Source of the DNA: Flectonema sp. DT1601
Taxonomy: Eukaryota; Euglenozoa; Diplonemea; Diplonemida; Diplonemidae
Direction: 5' to 3'
Assembly: GCA_964019425.1 (NCBI GenBank)
Contig: OZ025857.1
Span: forward strand, 186,001-250,000
Length of the DNA: 64,000 nucleotides
Shown here: positions 33,175-43,892 of the stretch, piece by piece
How the letters are laid out: the number at the start of each line of letters is the position of its first letter
Position numbering within the stretch: position 1 is the first letter of the stretch
Notes under the pieces: generated by a model
Databases searched by the model: none
What the model was told of the DNA's origin: nothing
Seen by the model: only the letters and a program-made list of their open reading frames with translations
Position numbers and translations under genes: made by a program

Positions 33175-36100
33175 CTACGGCAACAGTAATCTAGTACCAC
33201 CAGAGAACTGTATCGCTAACTGTTGTCGCAAATCTTCAACTTCTGCCTCTGCTCTGTGTAAGTGCAGAAGATTTGTTTGAAGTCTCTGCTCCATGCTGTC
33301 TCTAAGAAGGTCTCTGGCTGCTACAGATTTTAAGAGTTTTTCCTCAGCAATCTCAAGAGCTAAAGTGAGTTGCTCTACTTCTTCTGATTGCGGTAGTCGC
33401 TCTTCTGACGTCGCTGATTTAGATGTTTTCTTTGAGATGGTTTCCTTGAGGGCAATCTTCTCTTCTTCAGACGTCTGCAGCTTGTGTTTCAAAATAATAA
33501 CCTGTTCATTGTAGGATGTGATACCGTCTTGTAGACCTTGCTTTTCGCTTTCTAACTTGGCGACAATATTATTGGCTTCTTCTAATGCCTTCTCCAGTTG
33601 AGTCTTCTCAGTGCGAAGTGTTGCAACGTTGTGTTCACTAGACTCTAGAGCGACCTTCAAAGCTCTCCTCTCTTCTCTCATTTCTCCCAACGATTGCTGA
33701 CATTTCTCAAGCGACTTTTGCAATTCAGCCCTCTCCTCTCGCAAAAGCTCAACATTGGCCGTCTGTTTTGCCAACTCTGTGCGCAATGTCTCTCTTTCAG
33801 CTTTTAATTGCTCCAACATCTCATTCTGTTGGGATACCACTAGTTCTAGTTGAGCTTTATCCTCCTGTTGGAATTTATTATCTTAGAAAGGTTGCCTTCG
33901 GCACAAATAATAATAAATGACAGTCGCACTACGTCACTTGTAAGAAGTTGTGATAACGTAGTTAAACAACTCTTACAATAGAAACCAAAATAGATATTCA
34001 AGATAAAAATTATAATACTGCACTGATACTGGCACCCACGTGCCTTCTGTTCAGGGACGAGAGCTCGGAAGAGGGGTCCAACAAGAGGTTCATTGCTGTT
34101 TTCGCTGGCAAATAAGCCGGCGTTGCGCATTCGTCGGTTTCAATTAAGCAACTCCACGTTCACGACGCTCATGATGAGGAAGGAAATACACGCGAGAGAG
34201 GTCCAAACAATTCTCGCATCGCCAGTAGCCACAAGTATCATAAATAGACTAATCATGGATATGCAGCAAATGCTGAAGAGACAGAAGTGAGTACAAAGAA
34301 AAAGTCTTCCTTCCAGTACATACCTCGCGGTAAATTAACTATTACTGGAGGGGCAAGGGGAAGGTGTTGAGGTGGTGTCAGAACTACTAATTAGAGTGGA
34401 AAAGGAGAAGTCACGACACGAAGAGAGGTTCAACAAGCTTTCCGTTCATCTCCCGCAGCCATTCCCGCTCACCAGAAGTGGCCCACATTAGAACTCTTGT
34501 TTTCTTAGTCGGGGTTCAATTAGCAACTCCGCGTTCACGACGCTCATGAGGAGGAAGGAAATACACGCGAGAGAGGTCCAAACAATTCTCGCATCGCCAG
34601 TAGCCACAAGTATCATAAATAGACTAATCATGGATATGCAGCAAATGCTGAAGAGACAGAAGTGAGTACAAAGAGAAAGTCTTCCTTCCAGTACATACCT
34701 CGCGGTAAATTAACTATTACTGGAGGGGCAAGGGGAAGGTGTTGAGGTGGTGTCAGAACTACTAATTAGAGTGGAAAAGGAGAAGTCACGACACGAAGAG
34801 AAGTTCAACAAGCTTTCCGTTTAAGCCACGCAGCCGGTCTTGCACACCAAATCTTCTTAGTCGGGGTTCAATTAAGCAACTCCACTTCACGATGCTCATG
34901 ATGAGGAAGGAAATACACGCGAGAGAGGTCCAAACAATTCTCGCATCGCCAGTAGCCACAAGTATCATAAATAGACTAATCATGGATATGCAGCAAATGC
35001 TGAAGAGACAGAAGTGAGCACAAAGAGAAAGTCTTCCTTCCAGTACATACCTCGCGGTAAATTAACTATTACTGGAGGGGCAAGGGGAAGGTGTTGAGGT
35101 GGTGTCAGAACTACTAATTAGAGTGGAAAAGGAGAAGTCACGACACGAAGAGAGGTTCAACAAGCTTTCCGTTTAAGCCACGCAGCCGGTCTTGCTCACC
35201 AAATTTTCTTAGTCGGGGTTCAATTAAGCAACTCCACTTCACGATGCTCATGATGAGGAAGGAAATACACGCGAGAGAGTTCCAAACAATTCTCGCATCG
35301 CCAGTAGCCACAAGTATCATAAATAGACTAATCATGGATATGCAGCAAATGCTGAAGAGATAGAAGTGAGCACAAAGAGAAAGTCTTCCTTCCAGTACAT
35401 ACCTCGCGGTAAATTAACTATTACTGGAGGGGCAAGGGGAAGGTAAACAAGAGTCTTGTTCTACAAAGTGAGTATCGATGAAGTGTATTTCGTTTTCAAG
35501 TGTGGAAATAACAACTTAAATACAAACCTGTAATGATGCCGCAGCGGCAATGTGTGTAGCGAGTGTTGACTGCAATTCGGAGTTCTCGAGTTGTAATTCA
35601 GCTGCTTTTGCTGCTGTGTTTTCTAAAGTAGACTGAAGTGAGTCGTTAAGTTGGTGTTGTTGGTTTACGTTGGTGTTGATCTGCTGCAATTCTTTTTCTT
35701 TTTCTTGTAATTTTTTTCTCAAATCATCCTTTTGCTGAACATGCTGTTGCGCATCCCACGAGTAGACCTCATCTTTGCTTACCAAATCAGATTTTAATTT
35801 TGTAATTTCATCCCTTTGCTGTTCCTCTACAGTCTTTCCCTCGGCAATAGCATCTTGTAAATGCTTGATGGTGTCTTGTAGAGTTGGCAATGTTTCTGTT
35901 AAGTGTAAGAGATCTATTATTTTTGATTTTTGTTCAGCAATAAAGCGAAGAAGTGATGCATTATCACCACCACCAGAAGTAGTTAATTGCTCCTGCAGGT
36001 GAGACACAAGTGACAACAATCTATTATTTTCACTTGTTAAACCAACAGGAGATGCAGCCCTCACTTTTAATTCAGACAACTGCATCTGTTGATCATTTAT

Positions 36101-38764
36101 AATTGTGTGAAGACTATTGAGATGATGGCTATCAGCTGCCGGAGATTGCGCTGCAGCTTGAAAATCTGAAATTTGGCTTTGCAACGAATCGATTACCTGC
36201 TGAGCTATTTGTTTATCACTATGGCACACTGCAGCCTTAATCTGTAAGTCTGATACAAGTTTTCCTAATTTGGAATTTTCAGAAGCTAAATCAACGTTTG
36301 ACTCACTTGACAGTTGATTTCTCTGCTCTGCAACAACTTTAGACAAGGCTTCATTTGCTTTTCTTTCAATGCTGAGAGTCTCTTCCAACTCTAATAAAAC
36401 AGTTTGCTGCTGAACTACAACTTCCTGTAGGTGAGTGTGATCCGTAAGGTCAGCGTCTTTGTCGGGTTCTTCACGTGCTGATAAAGCGTCTTTCTGTTCT
36501 TGAATGGTCTTTTTTAATTCAGGTATCTCTGTTTCCTCCAAGAGTAATATCTTTTCTTTAAGATCTTTGATCGCATTGTTATCTTCGACGTCTTTCTCAA
36601 CTGTCGGAGCCAACTTCGCTTCGAGTGAAGTTATTTGATTGCTCTGGCTGGTGACAATTTCATTTAAATATTTCAACTGTTCCGCCACCTTCGCATCTTT
36701 GATCGTTTCAGCCGATGGAGTTTCAGATTCCACAAGTGGTTCTTTTTTTATAAATTCCGTACGAGAACCACCACCAAGAGGATTACGGATACCGATTGAG
36801 GATACCAACAGTCGAGGGTCTGTAAAGTTTGGCTCTGTCTCTCTCTGTGCTTGTCTGAGAACTTCTATCTCGTGTTCCAAAGCAGTGATTTGATCCCGTT
36901 GTTGAGTTATAAGATCAGTAAACCTGTCATATTCATCATAATTAGCAGCAGTAGGTTGACGGAGTGCAAGATTCTCATTCTCAAGACTTGCTATTTGCTC
37001 ACGTTGCTGAACCACTAAGTTAGTGAGGTGATGAGCATCTGCATTGTTGTCAACCGAAAGTGATTTTATCTTCGCTTGCTGCTCATCAATAATTCTAAGT
37101 AGAGTAGTTGGATTATTGGCCGTAACAGAACCACTTTCTGTAGTTGCTTTTACTAATTGCTGTTCAAGTTCACGTACTTTACTTTGCTGACCTTCTATAA
37201 GTGTTATTAGTTTTTGTTCTCTGTCATTCTTTTGTTGTACTTCTGTTAATAATTCTTCTTGTGTTGACAGCAGATGTTCTATTTCTTTGTTGTTGCCTTC
37301 GTAGTTCAGATCACGTGATTTCATTAACAGAAGATCAGATATGCGCTGCTGTTGTTTGTTTGTTAAAGTAACGAGAGACTTGTAGTGATTGTCAGATAAG
37401 ATAAAATTAGAACCGACACTACTACCAGGTTCTTGTGTCTGTAATCTATTCAGGGTTGCCTTTAGAAGACGAACACGTTCTGTGGCAGAAGTGCCAACAG
37501 GTAGCTTCTTAACTCCATCTTCCAACAAGGAGATGTGAAGATTAACGAGAGCTATATTCTCAGCTTCAAGAATACACACCTTGTCATAATTGGAGAAGGC
37601 TGCTGTTTCCAAAGAGTTCATTGGAATGACCGAATCAGATGTCGTCTCTGCGATGTTATTCAGTTTACGCGAAGGTGAGACCAGCACCTGTTTTGATACG
37701 GAATTCCTCATTGCAATCTCACCATATGAGTTCTCAGTAGAGTTTCTTGGTATCACTGCTGAACTGTAAGTATCCGGAAGCTGTACAGATCTTGGTGTTA
37801 TCGGCATCAGTTTTTGTTGTATTTGCAAAGGTGTTTCACTCGGTGATGTTCTTTCAGCCACAGCCCAAGAATAAAAAATATTACCCATCCTTGAAATTGG
37901 GATAACAAGTTCCTCAGCTGTTAATGGAGAGTCAACTACTACATGTCCGTCAGTCACTCCCTTCACGAAGTACATCGATAATGGAGATTCCAACCGAATG
38001 GTTGGAGCTGATAAGGGCTTCAGAAGAATAACAAAATCAGATAAAAATGTTGAATTCGGAGAGAACTTGTGTCTCATTTCAGATTCAAATAACGAAATTC
38101 CATCTGTGAATAAAAATTCAGATATCACATAACCGAAATACGAACACATTTCCTCCGTAGATCCAATAGAAGAAGCGAGATTAGCATACGACCCAACCTG
38201 CTTAGATAAACATTTTTCAATCAGTACAATAAAAGCTTTGCTTGGTGTTGTTTGACAATGCATTGGTTCTGAATCCCTCCAAGGGACGTAGTCATCAATT
38301 ATTTTAATCGGTTTATTTGGAAAGTTAATTTTCGCATATCCAATAGAAGGATCATACCTAACCATCGAAGGCAATGATAATCTGGCTATAATTGATAGCC
38401 ATTTAGTATTACTATGTGATCCGGGTATAACTTCTATCGATGTGTTGGCTGGGGGTCTGCGAAGACGTTTCCAAGCATGTTCAAGACGAATCCAAGATGT
38501 TGGGTTAGCAATTGAGTTAGTAATGTTAGTGTTGTTGTAGTAGTTTCGCTTTGACGGTTTATTTTCCTTAACGGGTGGATATGAAATATCTATGAACTGC
38601 ATGCGTGATTCAATCGCCATGTCTACCATTCTTTCTCCATTCTCCTCTTCACTACTATCAATACCCCTAACAGCAGCTGCTGATTTCATTGCAACTACCT
38701 GCGCTACCACAACAGCTTCCGTGGTCCGGTCAACCAGCGCTCCTGCGAAGGAGCTGCTTGGCAT
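33175..38764 (-). CDS. Large coiled-coil protein with degenerate calpain-like domain (spliced)
   Basis: Exon 1 spans 35528-38764 and exon 2 runs from 33864. The join CAG|GTTTGT...CAACAG|GAG is phase 0 and continues the coiled coil (AAAASLQ then EDKAQLELV). I start at ATG 38762-38764 (MPSSSFAG) because the frame above it runs through ATCCTTACAG, a likely acceptor (AG 38793-38794). Residues about 120-300 resemble a calpain protease core: GYAKINFPNKPIKIIDDYVPW matches the family's 'ViiDDylP' block, LIEKCLSKQVGSYANL (181-196) matches 'LLEKAYAKlhGsYeal', and GVTDGHVVV (269-277) aligns with the His block. I cannot find the catalytic Cys or Asn context, so it is probably inactive, like many calpain-like proteins of kinetoplastids. 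From about residue 330 onward the protein is almost wholly coiled coil, suggesting a cytoskeletal or flagellar scaffold. Confidence 0.82.
33865..35527 (-). other. 1.66-kb intron of the calpain-like gene
   Basis: The 5' site is CAG|GTTTGTATTT and the 3' site TTCCAACAG|GAGGAT, both in phase 0. The frame is closed by stops on the intron side of each junction, while the protein reads smoothly across it. The intron contains the 352-bp tandem array and is far longer than the 77- and 84-bp introns at 41.3-41.5 kb. Confidence 0.75.
34134..35443. repeat. 352-bp tandem repeat array (about 3.7 units)
   Basis: The shared TCGG(GG)TT(T)CAATTA start recurs at 34134, 34509, 34861 and 35213, giving spacings of 375, 352 and 352 bp. 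Units 2-4 are nearly identical; unit 1, the one at the exon-2 side, has a different 3' segment (about 34442-34500). Unit 4 stops at GGGGAAGGT near 35443. A weakly similar stretch at 34030-34133 may be an older partial unit. On the minus strand each unit carries a short hydrophobic frame and a GAG|GTATGT followed about 60 nt later by CTCTTCAG, so each could mimic an intron. Confidence 0.92.
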
Positions 38765-39257
38765 TGTGAGTGTTGTCTCGCACCCCGATGAACTGTAAGG
38801 ATAAAATAAATACACAAACTCAACAACTACATTAATACAATTAGCTGGTGACAAACTCAATTCCATTCACCCAAATAAGAAACTGATAGAAGGAACGAGT
38901 ATTACAAAGAAGAAAAAAAAAAAAAAAAAAAGAATGCATTACGCATACAAATCCTATACGAAGTTCTGTGAGATTGCACCTCTCTATTCCCTTAAGACTA
39001 GCAAGTTCAGTAGATAGGGAACTTGGTTATCAATTTTTTGAATTACTTTTTTGAGTAGTTGGTTTATTTTTTATATCTACGAAATTCATAGTCATCGGGC
39101 TCACCAAACAACCATGACTCTGAATTACATCAGTCTGCCTCCTACAAACATAAATGAGGTAGCAGCTGCTTTTTCGTCGGAATATAAAAAAAAGAGGAAA
39201 GAAAGAGAGAAAAAAAAAAAAAGAAACGGACTCATTAACATACTCTATAGAGCGAAG
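38765..39257. other. Intergenic region
   Basis: It holds the acceptor and upstream region of the calpain-like gene plus poly-A tracts near 38910-38931 and 39209-39222. No gene is seen. Confidence 0.6.
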
Positions 39258-39976
39258 CATATCAGTCAAAATTATTTTTTTTGCAACCAAAGAACACCAT
39301 TTTCTCACTGCCTGAGCAAGGTTACACAATATATGTTACTTTTGCTCGATTTTTTTTTGTTTTTTTGGAATCTGGCTGTCAAAGTAGGCATAGGGATGTA
39401 CTTTTAAACATAGTTGATGCTGCTAAAAGGAGATAAACGTCTCCTTGCAGGATTTCCTTGGTACTCAATGATAAATATTAATCCCAGACCTGGAATGGAA
39501 AGATCGAGAAAATCTGAGTAAAAAAAACACCCCTAATTGCACCTTTTACTTTTTTTTTTCATCCCCGCTGCCCTCAAGAGATTTGCACTAAGAACTAACT
39601 AACCAACCCAGCTCTTTTCAGAAGAAAACCGAATGGTTCTCAAAGTAAGTTCAAAAAGACTGGTAGTAACAACCTGCCTCAATAGCACATGCTTAGTACT
39701 CTTTAATATATTTTTACTCGATTTTTTTTTTTTTCTCTGGATCTCGCTGGGACAGCAGTGTCAAGGTAGACCTGAGCTCATTCAATGAACCACAAAAATC
39801 TCTTTTCCCGATTTAGGTGTCAAGCATGCGATGTCAACCTCCCGATTTCGGACGGAAATGAACCGAACGATGCGGCGCATTAAAATGCCGCTTCGATCGA
39901 AATTTTTATTATTATTTTTTTTCGAAGAAAAAATAATTTTCGTTGTTTAGAATTTGAAATAATTTTGACCGATATG
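39258..39976. mobile_element. Transposon-like element, copy 2
   Basis: This is a diverged, same-orientation relative of the element at 7206-7998. Its ends are CATATCAGTCAAAATTATTT (39258-39277) and, on the other strand, CATATCGGTCAAAATTATTT (from 39976), differing at one of 20 positions; the repeat is shorter than in copy 1. Shared internal blocks include 39300-39540 and 39830-39900. Near the right end GCGG...CCGC with CATT-AA-AATG forms a hairpin, followed by TTCGATCGAA. It has no transposase. The substitutions and several small indels between the copies suggest they are not recent duplicates of each other. Confidence 0.72.
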
Positions 39977-40508
39977 TATTTTATTTTATTTTTTGTACAT
40001 ACAAACCCATTGTTTGGTAAAAAAGAAAATTGTGGCAGCGTAACTATTCCATTCCTTTATTAGGATTTTGTACCAGTTGCTGCGCACAAACAAAACAAAA
40101 GTGTGAAGCAAAAAAAGAAAAAAGTAAAAAAAAATGAAATTTTAATATTGTTTAACCAACAGCGCTAAAACACAACCAAAACAATATTAAAAAGAATTAA
40201 AAAAAAAAGGTGAATAGTAGCTCAGTTTGACTATTGCAAATCACAAAACGATTAATAAATAAACAGAAAATGTTTCAACCATCACAGTCCCAAGGCCAAA
40301 CACAAATATATAGAAGAACCAATTTGCTGTTCTCCCGTTTCTTTTTTATTTTCATTTTTTATTTTTTTATTCTCTGTTTTTTCATCCAAGCATAAAAAAC
40401 ACAGCAGAACAGAGTAAGACAAAAAAAAAAAAAAAAAAAAAGGGAAATACAAAGCTAACTACATCGTTTCCTCGATTGAAAACTTTAGTTGCTTACAAAA
40501 AATCCACG

Positions 40509-40542
<34 letters not shown>

Positions 40543-41158
40543 TTCTTAATACAAAATATACAAACACATACTCGACCGTTTATTATTATTTCTTTTTCTT
40601 TTTCAAGCTAGTGAGTTATGAATAGACAGACATACGTAACATATTTGTTCACTACTTAATTTGTTATGTAACTTTGTATAATACAACAATAGTAAACCAT
40701 TAAATGCGTTACAGTTTGCTTTGGTTTTTGTAGCGATTAAATTATTATTTTCGGTTCTTAATATCACAAAACAGATGCAGAAACGGTACTCGAGTTCTCG
40801 GTTACGGTTTTATGACCTTGTTTGAGTAGATACGACGCCGAAAACATACAATAAAACTTAACTTTTACAGTTCATTCAGGAAAAAGTGTACAACAAAACA
40901 TTCCGTTAAGTTGAAAACAATAATCAACAGTTACCCCCCTTCCCTCCCCCTGCTCTTACCGATTTTTTTTTTTAAAAAAAATTTCAAAATTAAGTACACT
41001 TTCTCATTCAAGCCGTATGAAACAACTTGACATGCCACGCGCTGTGTAAGACAGGAAGAAGAAGGGTGAAGCTTGTTGAATATTCCCACATGATCGTTGC
41101 AAGGCAGAAGCTTCATCATAAAAAAAAACTAGCAACCATAATATTGTTAACAGGGTCA
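39977..41158. other. Gene-free AT-rich DNA
   Basis: Poly-A/T tracts dominate (for example 40421-40441 and 40509-40538). Part of it is likely the 3' UTR of the kinase gene that ends at 41159. No other gene is seen. Confidence 0.6.
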
Positions 41159-42594
41159 CTAGATACAGCTGAAGCAAGGCAAGTGAGTCCTCCAACCAAT
41201 TTCTCGATTGCCGTCTTCTGATTTTTGAATGTACAACGGGTGTGTTAAAAATAGTTCTTCTGGAGTTTTTGCAGTCTTGCTTCCTGTTTATTAATTTAAT
41301 TTTTTTGATGTCAAAAACACTTTTTTTTTTTTTTTTTTTTTCCAATAGTTTTTATACACATTCATACCTAATATTTTTATTAAATTCATTCTCTGACCTC
41401 TGACGACAGCCATCTGACCAAGGAACCTTTGTTCTTTGAATTTCTGTTTTTTGATTTTTTTTTTTTTTTTTTTTCCAAACTACATAAAAGAAACAATTAA
41501 AAAAAACCAAATAATCATACGTCATCCATTCTCATAACTTCCTGAAGACGATCAGCAAGTTTGTCCATGAAGTCAACATGAGATAATCTAGACAATACAT
41601 GTTTAATAAGAGCCGGTTTGAATGGAATTTTTCCAAGAGCATGACTTGCCCATGAAGGTGGATATGTTCTCCAATTGTCTGGGTGTTTAAAAGGGAATGA
41701 TAATCCGTTGTCAATAGCATGCACCTTAGTACCTTCTGGACCAGAGAAAGTCAACCAATTGTCAGCACCTCTATCGGTGTTTCTTATTATATAATCGAGG
41801 ATTACTAGTCTTTGAAATTGGTCGAGGAATCTTTCGAATTCAGTTCCTCCTCTTGACTGTATCTCAGCGTAGTTAATACTCTTCCCATTGCCATTACTCT
41901 GAACGAATAGTTGCAAAGAGCCAATCTTTGCAGGCAGTTCCTTTCGTCGTTTGTCAATGGCGCTGTAGTTGAATGATTTTGCAGATAATTTCAGTACTCG
42001 TGTTGGAGGCACTATTTGCAAGTCTAGAGCTACGTCAACAGCAAAAGCTGCTGCTTCTGACACGTATCCCTGATTGCGTAGCATACATGATCTACCAAAG
42101 CAGCAGGGCAGTAGTGTTTTGTGTAGTCTCTTTGCGAGTTTCGGGTTAGCATCACCGTATGGTTCCTCATTTTTTGGCTTAAAAATTCCGAGTTTCTTAC
42201 CTTTGCGATCGTGAACCCAGTAGCTTCCACTGCTTCCTGCAATCACAAGTTCCGGTAATTTCCCCTTTGCGATGGCTGCCTTGATCTCTGTGATAGTATT
42301 TCCCATATTCACAACTGCGTCATAATGAGGACTTGAGCTATTAGGGAGATCCATCTTTGATGAATATGTATCACTTCTTGGTCTTCTTAAAAGTGAAAGA
42401 CGATTTTTTTTCTTTCCATCTGCTGAATCGGCATCCAAGTCTTCAGTGTCTATCTTTTTCAGAGTTAGTAGTGCTGTTGAGTTTTCATCTTCCTTGTCGT
42501 CAGTTAGGAGTAGTTTTTCTAACAAACCAGAAGATTCGTCTTCAATACGATTAGAGCCGGGTGTCTGGATGGTTTCTGGCTGTGCATGCGACAT
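41159..42594 (-). CDS. PI4K2: Type II phosphatidylinositol 4-kinase (three exons)
   Basis: PI4KII makes PtdIns4P on Golgi and endosomal membranes. Exons: 41521-42594, 41368-41443 and 41159-41283; the spliced protein is 424 aa. Exon 1 has AGSSGSYWV (119-127), FKPKNEEPYG (138-147; Lys139 ATP-binding), PCCFGRSC (163-170, resembling the palmitoylated CCPCC motif but with fewer Cys), RNTDRGADNW (271-280; Asp274) and IDNGLSFP (294-301; metal-binding Asp295). If exon 1 were the whole gene it would stop about 50 residues early. Exon 2 restores QMAVVRGQRMNL, matching the animal QIAVMRGQILNL helix, and exon 3 adds a tail with TPEELFLTHPLYI and a Cys/Trp-rich end (GWRTHLPCFSC). Both junctions keep frame (phases 0 and 1). 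The N-terminal 90 residues are acidic and low-complexity. CAACAG at 42631-42636 is the likely 5' acceptor. Confidence 0.9.
41284..41367 (-). other. 84-nt intron 2 of the PI4KII gene
   Basis: It begins TTAG|GTATGAATG and ends AATAAACAG|GAAGC, with an A-tract of about 20 nt inside. It splits a Gly codon (phase 1). Confidence 0.75.
41444..41520 (-). other. 77-nt intron 1 of the PI4KII gene
   Basis: It begins GAC|GTATGATTAT and ends CAAAAAACAG|AAATTC, with an A-tract of about 21 nt inside. Phase 0. The GTATGA start is shared with the next intron. Confidence 0.78.
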
Positions 42595-43069
42595 ATCCCA
42601 CGTCTATGGGAGGGGGGGTTGAGGACGTTCCTGTTGTTTTTTAAAAAAAAAAAAAAAAAAACTAACAATCACAATTTACATAACACTGTCACAATATATA
42701 TAATAAAGATGAACACAAAGATAACTTGCGGATCATTGTTTCGTCGATTCTTTTTTTTTTTTTCTTTTTACCGCTACTAGTTTTTTTTTTTTTTTTTTTG
42801 TTCTTTTTTTTTTTGGGGGTCGAACGCAACTACAAAAAGTGATTTGACGCGTTGAATTTTTAAATAATTTTTAAAACGAAAAACTATGTCACAAAAGATG
42901 CAACAGGAAGAAAAGGAGGGAATCACCAGAAGAATGTTAACTAAATTCCCTGTTGTTTGTATACTCCATTAAAAAGCGTCATCTCAGATTGCTGCAAACC
43001 AAAGGGCCACCAGAGTGCTTAAAATTTTGGGGGATAAATTGATACCGTATTATCAAGCTCAGGGAAGTT
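42595..43069. other. Intergenic AT-rich spacer
   Basis: It holds the acceptor and leader of the PI4KII gene, a C-rich leader patch on the gene strand and several T-tracts. No gene is seen. Confidence 0.6.
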
Positions 43070-43142
43070 GAAACTTTGACAATGTAAAAACAGTAACAAT
43101 CTCGGGTATTAAAAACAAAAATTAATATCAAAGTACTTGACT
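43070..43142 (+). repeat. 75-bp dispersed repeat, copy 2
   Basis: It matches 30254-30328 with a few substitutions and small gaps. It directly abuts the point where 18S rRNA similarity stops, eight bases from it. Confidence 0.75.
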
Positions 43143-43149
43143 GAAAAAA

Positions 43150-43524
43150 GACTACCGTCAAAAGCTGATAGGGCAGATACTCCTGCGGGCTTGCACCACC
43201 TCAAGGGTGTGCGCTATCGCTCGGTTGACCTGTTTCATCCACTCACCGCTGCTCGTGAAAGCGTTGGTTCCTGTTTCGGTCAACTGCATCCACCACATTC
43301 CCAAGGGTTTAATCAAAAGAAGTAACTGTGTTGGACTTTTCGGACATGTATTAGCAATGGAGTTACCATTGTTATCCAACTGAACGCCGTAAGGCATTTT
43401 CCCCGCGTAGATTATGGCTGATTTAATGAGCCGTCTGCAGACCCAATGTGATCCATTTACTCTGAGACTTGCATGGCTTAATCCTTGAAACAAGCATATG
43501 ACTACTGGCAGGATCAACCAGGTT
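43150..43524 (-). pseudogene. 18S rRNA gene fragment (first ~375 nt)
   Basis: On the minus strand it starts with the universal small-subunit 5' end AACCTGGTTGATCCTGCCAG, then GTCATATGCTTG, AAGCCATGCAAGTCTCAG, GACGGCTCATTAAATCAG and GCTAATACATG, and reaches TGCCCTATCAGCTTTTGACG. Similarity then stops abruptly against unrelated AT-rich DNA carrying a dispersed repeat; the remaining 1.4 kb or more of 18S, 5.8S and 28S is absent. The conserved helices read without obvious damage, so the copy may be recent. The 119-aa frame over it is an artefact. It cannot make a functional rRNA. A misassembled junction is an alternative explanation. Confidence 0.9.
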
Positions 43525-43775
43525 TCTTGTTACTCTAACCAACAGGGAGTACCCGAAAGTACGCACCCGAGAGTTGAAAGCATCAAGACGTTGGTTGTCT
43601 CTTTTTTTCCGCAGTTCTGATAGAGGCAGTCACCACCAAACCTTTCGGTCAGCAGCAGCTTCTGGTTTTCACCATCGTGCCTTCCAGAATACATTGGTAT
43701 GTGTGTAGCTCAGACGAGTCTGATAACTACTGCCTGGAACGAGTCCGCAAAGAGATCTGTCCTGGAAGTTTTTTT
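43525..43775 (-). other. Probable 5' external transcribed spacer of the rDNA fragment
   Basis: This stretch lies immediately upstream of the 18S 5' end, has no poly-A/T tracts and has balanced composition, ending at a poly-T near 43770. It is most simply rDNA 5' ETS carried along with the 18S piece. No promoter can be identified. Confidence 0.5.
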
Positions 43776-43861
43776 GCCTTCGACAAGATAGAGATTATTT
43801 ATTTATTTTTTATTTATTTAGATCGATAGTACAATCCAATGTCCTTAATATTTGGCTATGG

Positions 43862-43892
<31 letters not shown>

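Noticed and set aside
34786-35335. 65-aa frames repeated in the tandem array as a protein family
   Set aside because: Repetition follows from the 352-bp DNA repeat; unit 1 and unit 2 do not keep the frame, and there is no acceptor-plus-ATG arrangement like real genes here.
43158-43517. 119-aa minus-strand frame
   Set aside because: It lies wholly over the 18S rRNA fragment and is a translation of rRNA sequence.
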